Shown piece by piece: positions 1-8,727 of a stretch of DNA of 64,000 nt. The notes below the pieces were generated by a model. It was not told the DNA's origin. It ran no database searches and worked only from the letters and a program-made list of their open reading frames with translations. Every line of letters starts with the position of its first letter. Position 1 is the stretch's first letter. This stretch comes from HXMU1420-13 sp034669965. GTDB taxonomy: Bacteria; Bacteroidota; Rhodothermia; Balneolales; Balneolaceae. Both the position numbers and the translations under genes were made by a program. The stretch covers positions 1 to 64,000 of the forward strand of contig JAXMOK010000010.1 of NCBI GenBank assembly GCA_034669965.1, read 5' to 3'.

Positions 1-127
1 CTTCATCAACGGTCACTTCAGAAGGAGAAGCAGGAGCTTCGGTAATGGGAGATTCTGCAACCGGAGCGCAAGCAAAAGAAACAGCAACAAGAGTAAGTAG
101 GGCGAATAGAGATTTAACGTTTTTCAT
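1..127 (-). CDS. Small secreted protein, copy A (partial, cut by window edge)
   Basis: This is the N-terminal 42 codons of a minus-strand gene that runs off the left edge. It starts with ATG at 127 and encodes a hydrophobic signal peptide ending in ...SFAC, then a Pro/Ala/Glu/Ser-rich segment. The 127 bases are identical to the start of the gene at 181-381, so the two are tandem paralogues. The upstream sequences of the two copies differ, which places the break in identity exactly at the start codon. The cysteine at about residue 20 could be a lipobox cysteine, although Phe at -2 is unusual; a signal peptidase I site is the alternative. Function unknown. Confidence 0.55.
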   Translation of the reverse strand, partial: MKNVKSLFALLTLVAVSFACAPVAESPITEAPASPSEVTVDE

Positions 128-180
128 GGTGTGGTAAAAATTTGGTGTTGTAAATGGTTGGTTGATTGAGAAGGAATGCC

Positions 181-381
181 TTAGATTTTTGGCTTAGTAA
201 GGATCGGCTTTCCACCGCAGCAGTTGTTAGCGTCGTCGGTCCAAGGGAAAGCGGCTTCATCAACGGTCACTTCAGAAGGAGAAGCAGGAGCTTCGGTAAT
301 GGGAGATTCTGCAACCGGAGCGCAAGCAAAAGAAACAGCAACAAGAGTAAGTAGGGCGAATAGAGATTTAACGTTTTTCAT
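181..381 (-). CDS. Small secreted protein, copy B (66 aa)
   Basis: A 66-residue protein with an N-terminal signal peptide (about residues 1-20, ending at a Cys that may be lipidated), a Pro/Glu/Ser-rich linker and a short C-terminus containing a CCGGKP motif. The paired cysteines could bind metal or form disulfides, but this is only a guess. It is the downstream-intact copy of the tandem pair with 1-127. There is no family I recognise. The opposite strand carries overlapping open frames (166-354 and 224-427) which I treat as shadows because the minus frame has a clean signal peptide and is conserved between the copies. Confidence 0.55.
   Translation of the reverse strand: MKNVKSLFALLTLVAVSFACAPVAESPITEAPASPSEVTVDEAAFPWTDDANNCCGGKPILTKPKI
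255..381. repeat. 127-bp exact direct repeat (second copy of 1-127)
   Basis: Bases 255-381 repeat bases 1-127 without a mismatch; identity stops at base 382 against base 128. Both copies cover the start codon and first 42 codons of the small secreted protein genes. The first copy begins at the window edge, so the repeat may be longer to the left. Perfect identity implies a very recent duplication, gene conversion, or an assembly artefact at a contig end. Confidence 0.9.
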
Positions 382-427
382 TGCGATAAGTATTAAGTTA
401 AAGTTTATTTTTATGGTCCAGATATAG

Positions 428-724
428 AGTTCTATATGCTTGAATTGTTACAAAATTAATTTGAGTGTTCAGTTAATTTTATAACATAGTTTTTGTTAAG
501 AATAAGAGTCCATTATCTAATTTTTGTTACATGAATAACCTAAACTATTTTTCTGTTTTGCTCAAAAGAAATATTAAAATTTACTAATTTAACTAACAAA
601 AGTACCGATAATAGCTCAGAATAAGCTATTCTAAGCGCTTATCGAAAATAGAAAATGAAGGAATGTCTATCTGATTTATCGTTAGATTCGGGCAATACTA
701 AACATAAATTATTGATTAATTCTT
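428..724. other. AT-rich intergenic region with small palindromes
   Basis: About 300 bases separate the divergent small-protein gene and the sigma-factor gene. I see no open frame. There are two small symmetrical elements: an inverted repeat with arms AATAGCT (610-616) and AGCTATT (624-630), and next to it the perfect 10-base palindrome TAAGCGCTTA (632-641). They lie about 85-115 bases before the sigma-factor start and could be a regulator site. No convincing -7/-33 promoter pair is visible. Confidence 0.4.
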
Positions 725-1288
725 TTGACGAAATCCAAAGTTGATTACTCAGATCTAGTAGAAGCTCTTCAACAAGGTGACGAAAACAAAGCCAGGGATT
801 TGATTAACGAAATTATTCCCAGGCTTGAAGATTATCTTTGTGTAGTGATGAATGCTAAAAGAACTGCCGCTAAGGAATGTGTGCAGCAGGCTTTTCTTGA
901 TGTTTTTGAGCAAATTCGAAAAGACAAGATTAAAGAGAATAAGTACATCTTTAGCTACTTTATTAAATCATGCCGACATGAATATTTGAGGTATTCGAAG
1001 CGTGAACACAAATTTAAATACGAAGAGGAAGCTCTAAACAATTTATACGAGCCTGAAGAGCAGATTAAAAACTTACTCGACAAAGAAAGGCAACGAATAT
1101 TAAAAGAATGCCTTGAAGAGCTACAAGAGAAATCCAGGACGTTTATTGAGTATTTTATTGATAAACCAGATGCAACCACTGAGGAAGCTAAAGAAGAGTT
1201 CGGCTTAACAGGTGCAAATGTTCGTACAAGAAAATCACGGATATTGAGTAGGCTACATCATTGTTATAAGCGGAAATCGAACGAGTAA
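725..1288 (+). CDS. Sigma-70 family (ECF-like) RNA polymerase sigma factor
   Basis: A 187-residue protein with the layout of a small alternative sigma factor. Residues ~20-95 form a region-2-like helical segment (AKECVQQAFLDVFEQIR, then FIKSCRHEYLRYSKRE, the usual DNA-melting and -10 recognition area). Residues ~120-180 form a region-4-like helix-turn-helix ending in ANVRTRKSRILSRL. The start is TTG at 725: an in-frame TGA lies at 713-715 and there is no ATG or GTG between, so the choice is nearly forced. There is no Shine-Dalgarno and no adjacent anti-sigma gene, so its control is not evident from the neighbourhood. Regulon unknown. Confidence 0.75.
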   Translation: MTKSKVDYSDLVEALQQGDENKARDLINEIIPRLEDYLCVVMNAKRTAAKECVQQAFLDVFEQIRKDKIKENKYIFSYFIKSCRHEYLRYSKREHKFKYEEEALNNLYEPEEQIKNLLDKERQRILKECLEELQEKSRTFIEYFIDKPDATTEEAKEEFGLTGANVRTRKSRILSRLHHCYKRKSNE

Positions 1289-1885
1289 CTAAAATGCCAC
1301 TGAAAACCCAGTAGCAGTTATTGTAATATTCTCAGTGATTTGATATAAACCTTTGGTATTAGGGGAATGAATTAGGTATAAAGCCAAGTCGAATAAGAGT
1401 AGAAACCCACCTTGTAAAATTACCGATCTCCCATATCCTATGAACCGATGATTATTCTTTTTTAATCCACGATTCAGTAAATAGGATCCAGTCCCGATGT
1501 AAAGGAGATCAAGTCCAGCGTTGATCAACAGTATTTTGTCGAAATTTCGCATCTCACTCAGCATTTCCTGATTGCTTAATTGCGACGATAGTTCAGGTAT
1601 ACCGGAAAAGCCAATGGCTGCAATTCCAAGATTAACAACATTCCATGCAGCGTTCATTTGAAAGAAGTATTTGCTCTCATTGTTGAAGTAAAAATTACCT
1701 CCAATTCCTGAAATTAGATTCAAACCTGCCCAACTTCCGAGCACAATCATACCCGATTTTTGAATGGAAATAGAATTTTTGAAGTAAAATTCAGGGTCAA
1801 AATCGCTTAATTGAGCATGTAACATTTTCGATGTGCTTAGCAGAATCACCAAAAAAGAAGCAGTAATAAATATTTTTTTATACAT
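1289..1885 (-). CDS. Membrane protein of unknown function
   Basis: From ATG at 1885 the product is about 198 residues. It starts with a signal peptide or first membrane helix ending near MLHAQ, followed by three or four further hydrophobic stretches (GMIVLGSWAGLNLISGIGG, AAWNVVNLGIAAIGF, ILLINAGLDLLYIG, LQGGFLLLFDLALYLI). An alternative GTG start at 1909 would overlap the pdeM stop in a GTGA junction, suggesting translational coupling; I prefer 1885 because it puts the signal peptide at the true N-terminus. It sits as the last gene of the helicase-pdeM unit. No catalytic motif is visible. Confidence 0.6.
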   Translation of the reverse strand: MYKKIFITASFLVILLSTSKMLHAQLSDFDPEFYFKNSISIQKSGMIVLGSWAGLNLISGIGGNFYFNNESKYFFQMNAAWNVVNLGIAAIGFSGIPELSSQLSNQEMLSEMRNFDKILLINAGLDLLYIGTGSYLLNRGLKKNNHRFIGYGRSVILQGGFLLLFDLALYLIHSPNTKGLYQITENITITATGFSVAF

Positions 1886-1905
1886 GTAACAGAATTGAAA
1901 GTGTT

Positions 1906-2565
1906 TCACTGAATACGGATTAATTGATCGTCGAGCGTTGCGATTACAGTATCGTTTTTTTTTGGCTTTATCGAGTACGTGCCGGTTAGATTCCCAAATG
2001 CAGGCATTAACATTGATATTTCATTTTTATAAAAACAGGGAAACCGGAGACTTTGCCTGCCTTTTCCTTTTAAACGAATTGCGGGATGAATATGCCCCGA
2101 AATGCAAAACATATCGGATGTAGTTTTAACATCGCTATTATCATGAACAAACAGAATATCTGATTTATGATAATGCGTATAACACTCTATCCCGAGTAAT
2201 TCATAATCAGTTTGAGGATATATCTCATGATTTCCCATCACCAATTTAAATGATATACTTTTATATGATTGCCGCCACTCTTTAAATGTATTCCATTCTT
2301 CATTTTTCTCACTGTGAAATAAATCACCTAAAAATAGAATGGTTTTAGGGTTCCATTTTTGAATCAATTCATCAATTTGGTGCAGGTTGTCGTCGTTTGA
2401 TGAGCTTGGTAATGCGATACCATTTTTCCTGAAATGTCCTGCTTTTCCCAAATGGACATCGGATATAATTAACATTTCCTCTTCTTTCCAAAGCATCGCT
2501 TTTTGTGCCAATAGTAAAAACGATTGGCCGGAGATGGTAATACTAAATTCTTTCATTATATCCAC
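1906..2565 (-). CDS. pdeM: Ligase-associated DNA damage response endonuclease PdeM
   Basis: A 219-residue calcineurin-like metallophosphoesterase. The metal-binding motifs occur in order: DVHLGK (D36, H38), GDLFHS (D81), GNHE (N112, H113), His141 and GHIHPA (H158, H160). In the family this protein accompanies a DEXH helicase, an ATP-dependent DNA ligase and an exonuclease in a bacterial DNA-repair set. The gene starts with GTG inside the helicase stop (TAGTG), or with ATG at 2556; either way it is closely coupled to the helicase. The ligase and exonuclease partners are not in this window. Confidence 0.88.
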   Translation of the reverse strand: MDIMKEFSITISGQSFLLLAQKAMLWKEEEMLIISDVHLGKAGHFRKNGIALPSSSNDDNLHQIDELIQKWNPKTILFLGDLFHSEKNEEWNTFKEWRQSYKSISFKLVMGNHEIYPQTDYELLGIECYTHYHKSDILFVHDNSDVKTTSDMFCISGHIHPAIRLKGKGRQSLRFPCFYKNEISMLMPAFGNLTGTYSIKPKKNDTVIATLDDQLIRIQ

Positions 2566-5030
2566 TAAACGTGTTTTTCAAGTTGAGTCTGCATCTTTTT
2601 TACACGGTCGATTAATTTCTCGGAACTCATTTTTTCTCTCAAACGATCGACCATTATTGGAAATGCATATGGAGTAAATCGTTTCGTTTGATTTAATACT
2701 ATTTCTTGTTTTTGAATCTTTAACAGCACTTTACGAAGACGTAATTCATCAAGCTGGAAAAACATGATTTCATCAAAAGCTTGTTGAATTAATAAATGGC
2801 CGGGTTCGTATTCAGTAAACACATCAAACATTAAACCTGAAGACATGCGCAGGTGCTTCGTTTTACGTTGTTCGCCCGGAAACCCATGAAAAACCAAACC
2901 GGCAACCTGAGCAATTTCCCAAAATTTACGCTTTGCCATTTCGCTATTGTTCAAACTAGCTGATATATCTTCAATTAAATTATCCGGTGAAAATACATTG
3001 TTTTCTAGCGCTTTTTCGATGGGGATATCCTGATCTGAAAGTAACTCGAAGCCATAATCGTTCATAGCAATGGAGAAGGTTATTGGAACCATTTTAGATA
3101 TTCTATGCGCCACCAAAGTCGACATTCCTTCATGAACATATCGGCCCTCAAACGGATAGAAAAACACATGACATCCTTCTCTTGAGTAGCTTTTCTCAAT
3201 CAAAAATTGATCTTCACCCGGAAGTATTGACCATGACTTTTGCACTTCTAAGATGGGTTGAATTGCATTTATTTCTACCATATCAGTATTGCCGTCAATA
3301 GCTTTCTGCATAGTTGATCGCAATAATTTTGACATGTTTGAGGAGAGCGACATCCGTCCACCTTGCCAGCTGGGTACTTTCGATTTTGTTCCCTTAGCTC
3401 TACGCACATATGCCGTCATTTCTTTAAGCTGTATTAACTCCAGATTTCGTCCGGCAAACCAAAATTTATCCCCAATATTTAAACTAGCTATAAACGTTTC
3501 TTCGATAGAACCAAGATTTCCACCCGAGAGATATTTCACGCGTAGCATTGAATCGGAAGTGATGGTTCCGATACTCATTCTGTGGCGACGTGCAATTTTC
3601 CGATCTACAACTTTGAACAATCCATCCTCATCCACAATCACTTTAGAATACTCGGGATATTTGCCCAGCGATTTCCCACCGGTGGTGATAAAGGTTAAAA
3701 TCCAATCCCATTCGCTATCAGTGAGCGTTTGGTAGGCGAAGGATTTTCGAACTTCAGCAAAAATTTCATCCGGCAAAAAACCATCTGATACGGCAAGGGT
3801 AACCAAATATTGAACCAAAACATCAATGGGTTTGAGGATAGGATCGCGACTTTCCATTTCCGATTCGTCAACGGCACTTTTTAATGCAGCGGCTTCAACC
3901 AGTTCTAGGGCGTGTGTCGGTACAAAATAAATCGAGCTAACGGCCCCTGGGCGGTGACCACTCCGTCCTGCACGTTGCAAGAAACGAGCTACTCCTTTCG
4001 GGCTTCCAATTTGAATAACTGTATCAACAGGTCTGAAATCGACACCCAAATCTAAACTGGAAGTGCATACTACTGCTTTTAAAATACCCTCGTGCAGTGC
4101 TTGTTCCACCCAATTTCGCACTTCTCGATCTAAAGAACCATGATGCAGCGCAATTTGACCGGCGTAATCGGGGCGTGCTGCCAAAATATTTTGAAACCAG
4201 ACTTCAGCTTGCCCGCGGGTATTCGTAAAAACAAGCGTTGAGGTATGTGCATCGATTATTGGTGTAACTTTGTGAAGCAGATTCAGCCCTAAATGCCCCG
4301 ACCAAGGAAAGGTTTCAACCTTATCGGGCAAGATCGTAGTAATTTTCATCTCCTTTTTGATGTTTGCCCGAATAATTGTTGAACGGTCATCAGAGTGATC
4401 ATCACCAAGTAGCACTTCAAGTGCTTCGTTTAAATTACCGATCGTTGCAGAAATCCCCCATGTTTGAAGATCGGGGCGAAGTGCTTTAAGTCTTGATCGT
4501 GCCAATTCAGTTTGAATGCCTCGCTTAGATCCCAGTAGCTCATGCCATTCATCAACCACCACGCATTGTAGCTTTTTAAAATGACGAGCATAGTTTTTTT
4601 GTGCAAGTAAAACATGAATGCTCTCAGGGGTTGTAATGAGCACTTCCGGCATTTTCCGGTTCTGTTTTTGTTTGATGGAAGTTGAAACATCGCCGGTTCG
4701 CCGACCAATTTCCCAGGGAATTCCGAGTTCATCTACCGAGGATTGAAGCGCATTCTGAATGTCTTTTGCCAGCGCTCGAAGGGGTGTGATCCAAAGAACC
4801 TGCAACCCATTATTCTCTAAAGTTTGATAGGTATTGGGATGATTATCGATCCAACGGATGAGATTAGGCATCCATAGAGCAAAAGTTTTTCCTGAACCTG
4901 TGGGAGCATTCAACAAACCGTTTTTACCTGTTAAAAAAGCATTCCAAACATCTTTTTGAAAAGGAAATACTTCCCAATTATTATTGGAAAACCACTTCTC
5001 AATAAGCTGTCGGCCTTGGTTTTTGTTCAT
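2565..5030 (-). CDS. Ligase-associated DEXH-box DNA helicase (Lhr-like)
   Basis: An 821-residue superfamily 2 helicase. Visible motifs are Walker A APTGSGKT (Lys48), the DEXH box DEWH (160-163), SATIGN (motif III) and the motif V/VI region SSLDLGVDFRP ... LQRAGRSGHRPG. A long C-terminal Lhr-type domain follows. In the ligase-associated family it works with PdeM, an ATP-dependent ligase and an exonuclease in DNA repair. It is the first gene of a minus-strand unit with pdeM and is divergent from acs. Length is normal for the family. The usual operon neighbours upstream (exonuclease, ligase) are replaced by the divergent acs gene. Confidence 0.9.
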   Translation of the reverse strand: MNKNQGRQLIEKWFSNNNWEVFPFQKDVWNAFLTGKNGLLNAPTGSGKTFALWMPNLIRWIDNHPNTYQTLENNGLQVLWITPLRALAKDIQNALQSSVDELGIPWEIGRRTGDVSTSIKQKQNRKMPEVLITTPESIHVLLAQKNYARHFKKLQCVVVDEWHELLGSKRGIQTELARSRLKALRPDLQTWGISATIGNLNEALEVLLGDDHSDDRSTIIRANIKKEMKITTILPDKVETFPWSGHLGLNLLHKVTPIIDAHTSTLVFTNTRGQAEVWFQNILAARPDYAGQIALHHGSLDREVRNWVEQALHEGILKAVVCTSSLDLGVDFRPVDTVIQIGSPKGVARFLQRAGRSGHRPGAVSSIYFVPTHALELVEAAALKSAVDESEMESRDPILKPIDVLVQYLVTLAVSDGFLPDEIFAEVRKSFAYQTLTDSEWDWILTFITTGGKSLGKYPEYSKVIVDEDGLFKVVDRKIARRHRMSIGTITSDSMLRVKYLSGGNLGSIEETFIASLNIGDKFWFAGRNLELIQLKEMTAYVRRAKGTKSKVPSWQGGRMSLSSNMSKLLRSTMQKAIDGNTDMVEINAIQPILEVQKSWSILPGEDQFLIEKSYSREGCHVFFYPFEGRYVHEGMSTLVAHRISKMVPITFSIAMNDYGFELLSDQDIPIEKALENNVFSPDNLIEDISASLNNSEMAKRKFWEIAQVAGLVFHGFPGEQRKTKHLRMSSGLMFDVFTEYEPGHLLIQQAFDEIMFFQLDELRLRKVLLKIQKQEIVLNQTKRFTPYAFPIMVDRLREKMSSEKLIDRVKKMQTQLEKHV

Positions 5031-5150
5031 ATTGGATTAAGAATGTAAAAAATCGCTTTTCTGCCTGTTATACATATTATTGTGCTTGCAAGTTGGTATA
5101 AAAAAGGTCAATATCGAGCCAAAATTATAATCCATAAAGCAAGTAGAACA

Positions 5151-7049
5151 ATGTGGCTTAATATTAAATCGTTCAACGAATATCATGAAACTTTTGAAGA
5201 AAGCGAGAAAGAACGACTAGAATTTTGGGATCATGAGGCCGGCACCTTCTACTGGCGCAAACGATGGGATAAAGTTCAAACCGGGAGTTTCGAAACTGCA
5301 GATGTTAAATGGTTCGAAGGTGGAAAGTTAAACATCACCGAAAATGCCCTGGATCGCCATTTAAACACCATCGGAAACAAAACCGCATTTATTTTTGAGC
5401 CGAATCACCCCGATTCATTCCGTCGGACCATCACCTACAAACAATTGCACGAGGATGTTTGTCGGTTTGCAAATGTATTGGAAGAGAAAGGTATCAAAAA
5501 AGGGGATCGCGTTTGTATTTATATGGCAATGACGCCTGAATTGGTAATTTCGGCCTTGGCTTGCGCTCGCATTGGGGCTGTGCATTCTATTGTTTTTGCA
5601 GGATTTTCAGCCCAATCACTTTCTGAGCGCATCAACGATTGTGAAGCTAAGATGTTGATCACCAATGATGGGCTTCGCCGTGGAGATAAGCACGTGCCAC
5701 TAAAAGATATTTCGGATGAGGCTCTTGAAACTTGTTCAACAGTCGAGCACGTGATCGTTTGTCAGCGTACCAATCGCGACATTAATTGGGTAGAAGGGCG
5801 AGATCGCTGGTGGCATAATTTGATTAGAAATGCATCCAAAGAACACGAAGCCGTGGAAATGGATGCTGAAGATCCGCTCTTTATTCTGTATACCTCGGGA
5901 TCAACCGGAAAGCCAAAAGGTGTGGTTCATACCTGCGGTGGCTATATGGTTTATACAAGTTACTCGTTTAGAAATGTGTTTCAGGTAGGCGCCGACGATG
6001 TGTATTGGTGTACGGCGGATGCAGGCTGGATTACCGGGCACAGCTACATTATTTATGGACCGCTTTTCACTGGAACTACGGGTATTATTTTTGAAGGAAC
6101 TCCAACTTATCCGGATGCAGGTCGTTTCTGGGAAGTGGTTGAAAAATACAAGGTAACACATTTTTATACTGCACCAACGGCCATTCGCGCTCTGATGAGT
6201 TTCGATATGGATTTCGTAAAGAAATACGATTTAAGTTCGTTGAAAGTGTTGGGCACGGTTGGTGAGCCGATAAACGAAGAAGCTTGGCATTGGTATCACA
6301 CGCACATTGGAGGTGGTCGCTGTTCGATTGTTGATACGTGGTGGCAAACCGAAACCGGCGGAATAATGATTTCGCCGCTAGCCGGTATTACTCCAACCAA
6401 ACCGGGATTTGCAACCCTTCCACTCCCGGGCATATTCCCTGTGTTGATGGATGAAAATGGTAACGAGATCGAAGGCAATGCCGTGGAAGGCAACTTGTGC
6501 ATCAAGCATCCGTGGCCGTCGATTGCTCGAACCGTTTATGGCGATCATGAGCGATATAAACAGACTTATCTATCTACCTACAAAGGATATTATTTTACGG
6601 GTGATGGCTGCCGTCGTGACGAGGATGGTTACTATCGAATTACTGGTCGTGTGGATGACGTATTGAATGTTTCAGGTCACCGTTTAGGTACCGCTGAGAT
6701 TGAAAATGCGTTGGATGAGCATCCTAAAGTAGTTGAAACCGCCGTGGTTGGTTATCCACATGATATTAAGGGACAAGGTGTGTATGCTTTTATGATATGT
6801 GATGGAGAAGTTGAAGACACAGGCGCGTTCAAAAAAGAATTGCTTGATTTAGTAGTGAAAATCATTGGCCCAATCGCCAAGCCGGATAAAATTCAAATTG
6901 TACCCGGTCTTCCAAAAACTCGTTCTGGAAAAATCATGCGCCGAATATTGCGCAAAGTGGCTGCAAACGACCTCGAAAATGTGGGAGATACCTCAACGCT
7001 ACTGGACCCGAGTGTGGTTGAAGCAATTAAAACCGGTAATTCGATTTAA
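5151..7049 (+). CDS. acsA: Acetyl-CoA synthetase (AMP-forming)
   Basis: Activates acetate to acetyl-CoA through acetyl-AMP. From ATG at 5151 the product is 632 residues, typical for AcsA and beginning in the expected N-terminal region; a longer in-frame GTG start at 5082 would add 23 basic residues that I consider spurious. Motifs present: P-loop YTSGSTGKPKGV, the WWQTETGG motif, the hinge region YYRITGRVDDVLNVSGHR and the acetylatable lysine in TRSGKIMRR near residue 594. Monocistronic; its 3' end faces ada across a REP-like repeat cluster. Confidence 0.93.
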   Translation: MWLNIKSFNEYHETFEESEKERLEFWDHEAGTFYWRKRWDKVQTGSFETADVKWFEGGKLNITENALDRHLNTIGNKTAFIFEPNHPDSFRRTITYKQLHEDVCRFANVLEEKGIKKGDRVCIYMAMTPELVISALACARIGAVHSIVFAGFSAQSLSERINDCEAKMLITNDGLRRGDKHVPLKDISDEALETCSTVEHVIVCQRTNRDINWVEGRDRWWHNLIRNASKEHEAVEMDAEDPLFILYTSGSTGKPKGVVHTCGGYMVYTSYSFRNVFQVGADDVYWCTADAGWITGHSYIIYGPLFTGTTGIIFEGTPTYPDAGRFWEVVEKYKVTHFYTAPTAIRALMSFDMDFVKKYDLSSLKVLGTVGEPINEEAWHWYHTHIGGGRCSIVDTWWQTETGGIMISPLAGITPTKPGFATLPLPGIFPVLMDENGNEIEGNAVEGNLCIKHPWPSIARTVYGDHERYKQTYLSTYKGYYFTGDGCRRDEDGYYRITGRVDDVLNVSGHRLGTAEIENALDEHPKVVETAVVGYPHDIKGQGVYAFMICDGEVEDTGAFKKELLDLVVKIIGPIAKPDKIQIVPGLPKTRSGKIMRRILRKVAANDLENVGDTSTLLDPSVVEAIKTGNSI

Positions 7050-7069
7050 TTGAGCAAAATGTGAGAAGA

Positions 7070-7226
7070 AAGGGCGGGACTAAAGTCCCTTCTTGATTAT
7101 GATCTTGCTTGGATAGGATTTGTAAATCGAATTACAGATTTAGCTCGGTCATAATCAAGCAAGGGTTTTAACCCTTGGGAGTGTGTTTTGGGGGCAGAGT
7201 TGGCAGGACTAAAGTTCCTTCTTGTT
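7070..7226. repeat. REP/BIME-like intergenic repeat cluster between acs and ada
   Basis: The gap between convergent acs and ada is built of nested inverted repeats. GGGACT-AA-AGTCCC occupies 7076-7089. An 11-base perfect pair, CTTGATTATGA (7092-7102) and TCATAATCAAG (7149-7159), encloses about 46 bases. The palindrome AAGGGTTTTAACCCTT is at 7161-7176. A degenerate copy of the first hairpin (AGGACTAAAGTTCCT, 7205-7219) follows, again with a downstream TTCTTG...AATCTTG tail, which runs into the ada stop codon. The order and pairing are those of REP-type elements; the hairpins could also terminate both genes. Confidence 0.7.
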
Positions 7227-8285
7227 TTAATCTTGATTAGAAATCTCGAAATCCAGCAACCATTTTTTTCGTTCTAAGCCACCTCCATAACCGGTGAGCG
7301 AACCATCTTTGCCAATAACCCGATGACAGGGAATTACTATCGAAATACGATTACAGCCATTAGCGTTTGCAACGGCGCGTACTGCTTTGGGTTTTCCTAT
7401 TAAATTGGCTTGTTCTTGATAAGATCGAGTTCCTGCGTAAGGTATCGTTTGTAATACATCCCATACAGTCTTTTGAAATTCGGTGCCCGGGGCATCTATC
7501 GGAATTGTAAATGCTTTCCGATGACCGTCAAAATATTCACCTAACTCTCGCTTCGTCTGTTTTGTGATCTCATTCTCTCCATGAAGAATAACAGCATTAA
7601 GGCGAAGTTGGAGATCGCGGAATTCGGTTTGGAGCATTCGTCGATCCGAAAATTCGAGCATGCATAAACCGATTTCTGTTGCAGCAATAAACATAGGACC
7701 AAGTGGCGTATCCGTTTTGGTGAGCTGAATGATTTGCTTGTTTAGCGTTTCTTTTGGTGATTTTCCGGTCAAAATTTTAAACGTATAACCAAAGCCGCTT
7801 AGGGAATCATACCCTGATTCGAAGGCAGCTTGAGCAACTTTAGAGCCGGATTTCAAATCCTGAAAAGCGGTATTGATTCGAAGCATACGTTGATACGCCT
7901 GAAACGTGATTCCATGATTAGCCTTAAACCAACGTCGAATTTTTTCCGGGCTTAAACCCGTATCCCTTAGCTCATAATCCGAAACTTTAGTTACATCACT
8001 ATCAAAAAGCATGTCTAATGCTTGTTGGATATCATTCGGAGGCTGAAAGGTTGAATTGGTTGGTTTGCATACTTTACATGGTCGATATCCATGTTGAAGA
8101 GCAGTTTTTGCATCCCTATAAAACTCTACGTTTTTGAATTTAGGTTTTCGAGCTCGACAGGTTGAAATACAGAATACTCCCGTGGTTCTGATGGCTGCAA
8201 AAAAAAGACCAATATATTCGGGATCACGATTTAACAGCGCTTTATAATAGGTTTCTTTTTGTTGTTGAACGGAAGTTGAAATCAT
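7227..8285 (-). CDS. ada: Bifunctional DNA repair methyltransferase / transcriptional activator Ada
   Basis: Three domains in 352 residues. The N-terminal zinc/methylphosphotriester-acceptor domain has Cys39, Cys43, Cys70 and Cys73 (FCISTCRARKPKF ... YRPCKVCKP). An AraC-type helix-turn-helix spans about residues 85-180. A C-terminal O6-methylguanine-DNA methyltransferase domain carries acceptor Cys320 in IPCHRV. The family repairs O6-methylguanine irreversibly and, once methylated on the N-terminal cysteine, activates alkylation-response genes including itself. Transcribed alone; its 3' end overlaps the repeat cluster shared with acs. Confidence 0.93.
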   Translation of the reverse strand: MISTSVQQQKETYYKALLNRDPEYIGLFFAAIRTTGVFCISTCRARKPKFKNVEFYRDAKTALQHGYRPCKVCKPTNSTFQPPNDIQQALDMLFDSDVTKVSDYELRDTGLSPEKIRRWFKANHGITFQAYQRMLRINTAFQDLKSGSKVAQAAFESGYDSLSGFGYTFKILTGKSPKETLNKQIIQLTKTDTPLGPMFIAATEIGLCMLEFSDRRMLQTEFRDLQLRLNAVILHGENEITKQTKRELGEYFDGHRKAFTIPIDAPGTEFQKTVWDVLQTIPYAGTRSYQEQANLIGKPKAVRAVANANGCNRISIVIPCHRVIGKDGSLTGYGGGLERKKWLLDFEISNQD

Positions 8286-8355
8286 AAAAAGCTTTTTTAA
8301 ATATGAATCTAGCTCAATATGGAGGAGCGCTCAACCGAAAAATGGACAAGTATTT

Positions 8356-8721
8356 TTAAATTGAAATGAGATAGCCAACCGGTAAAAATATTAAGCTCAC
8401 AATCAACAAAATAAGCCGGAAACGGGTACTTATCAGAAGATCAGAATAGAATAACCCAAAACTAAAGGGGTGATCGGTTAACCAACGGTAATAAGTAAGC
8501 CTGTGATAGTTGCCTAGAGCCATGGTAACATGCCCATGGATGATGGTAAGTGTAAACGGTAACGAAAAAATGAAAGCACCAAGATAACGAAGTGCTTCAC
8601 CCATCCCGATTAGTTTTGCCGCGTAATAATAGGGCCATGCAAAAAGCACAATCAGCGGAATGCTAAGAAGCCAATTGATTAGGCTAATGCGCTTATAATT
8701 TGAGGGCGAAAGCTCAGACAT
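8356..8721 (-). CDS. Small membrane protein of unknown function
   Basis: A 121-residue protein with three predicted membrane helices (INWLLSIPLIVLFAWPYYYA, YLGAFIFSLPFTLTII, and a C-terminal RLILLIVSLIFLPVGYLI). Between helices 2 and 3 is a His/Tyr/Arg-rich loop (HGHVTMALGNYHRLTYYRW). It lies 6 bases downstream of ald on the same strand and is probably co-transcribed with it. I do not recognise a family and no catalytic motif is evident. Confidence 0.65.
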   Translation of the reverse strand: MSELSPSNYKRISLINWLLSIPLIVLFAWPYYYAAKLIGMGEALRYLGAFIFSLPFTLTIIHGHVTMALGNYHRLTYYRWLTDHPFSFGLFYSDLLISTRFRLILLIVSLIFLPVGYLISI

Positions 8722-8727
8722 ATGGCT

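Noticed and set aside
3289..3735. Plus-strand 148-codon open frame inside the helicase gene
   Set aside because: Antisense shadow of a strongly conserved helicase; no motif and no start signal.
7076..7089. Simple terminator of acs
   Set aside because: No T-run, and the hairpin is part of a larger repeated structure, so I list it as a repeat cluster.
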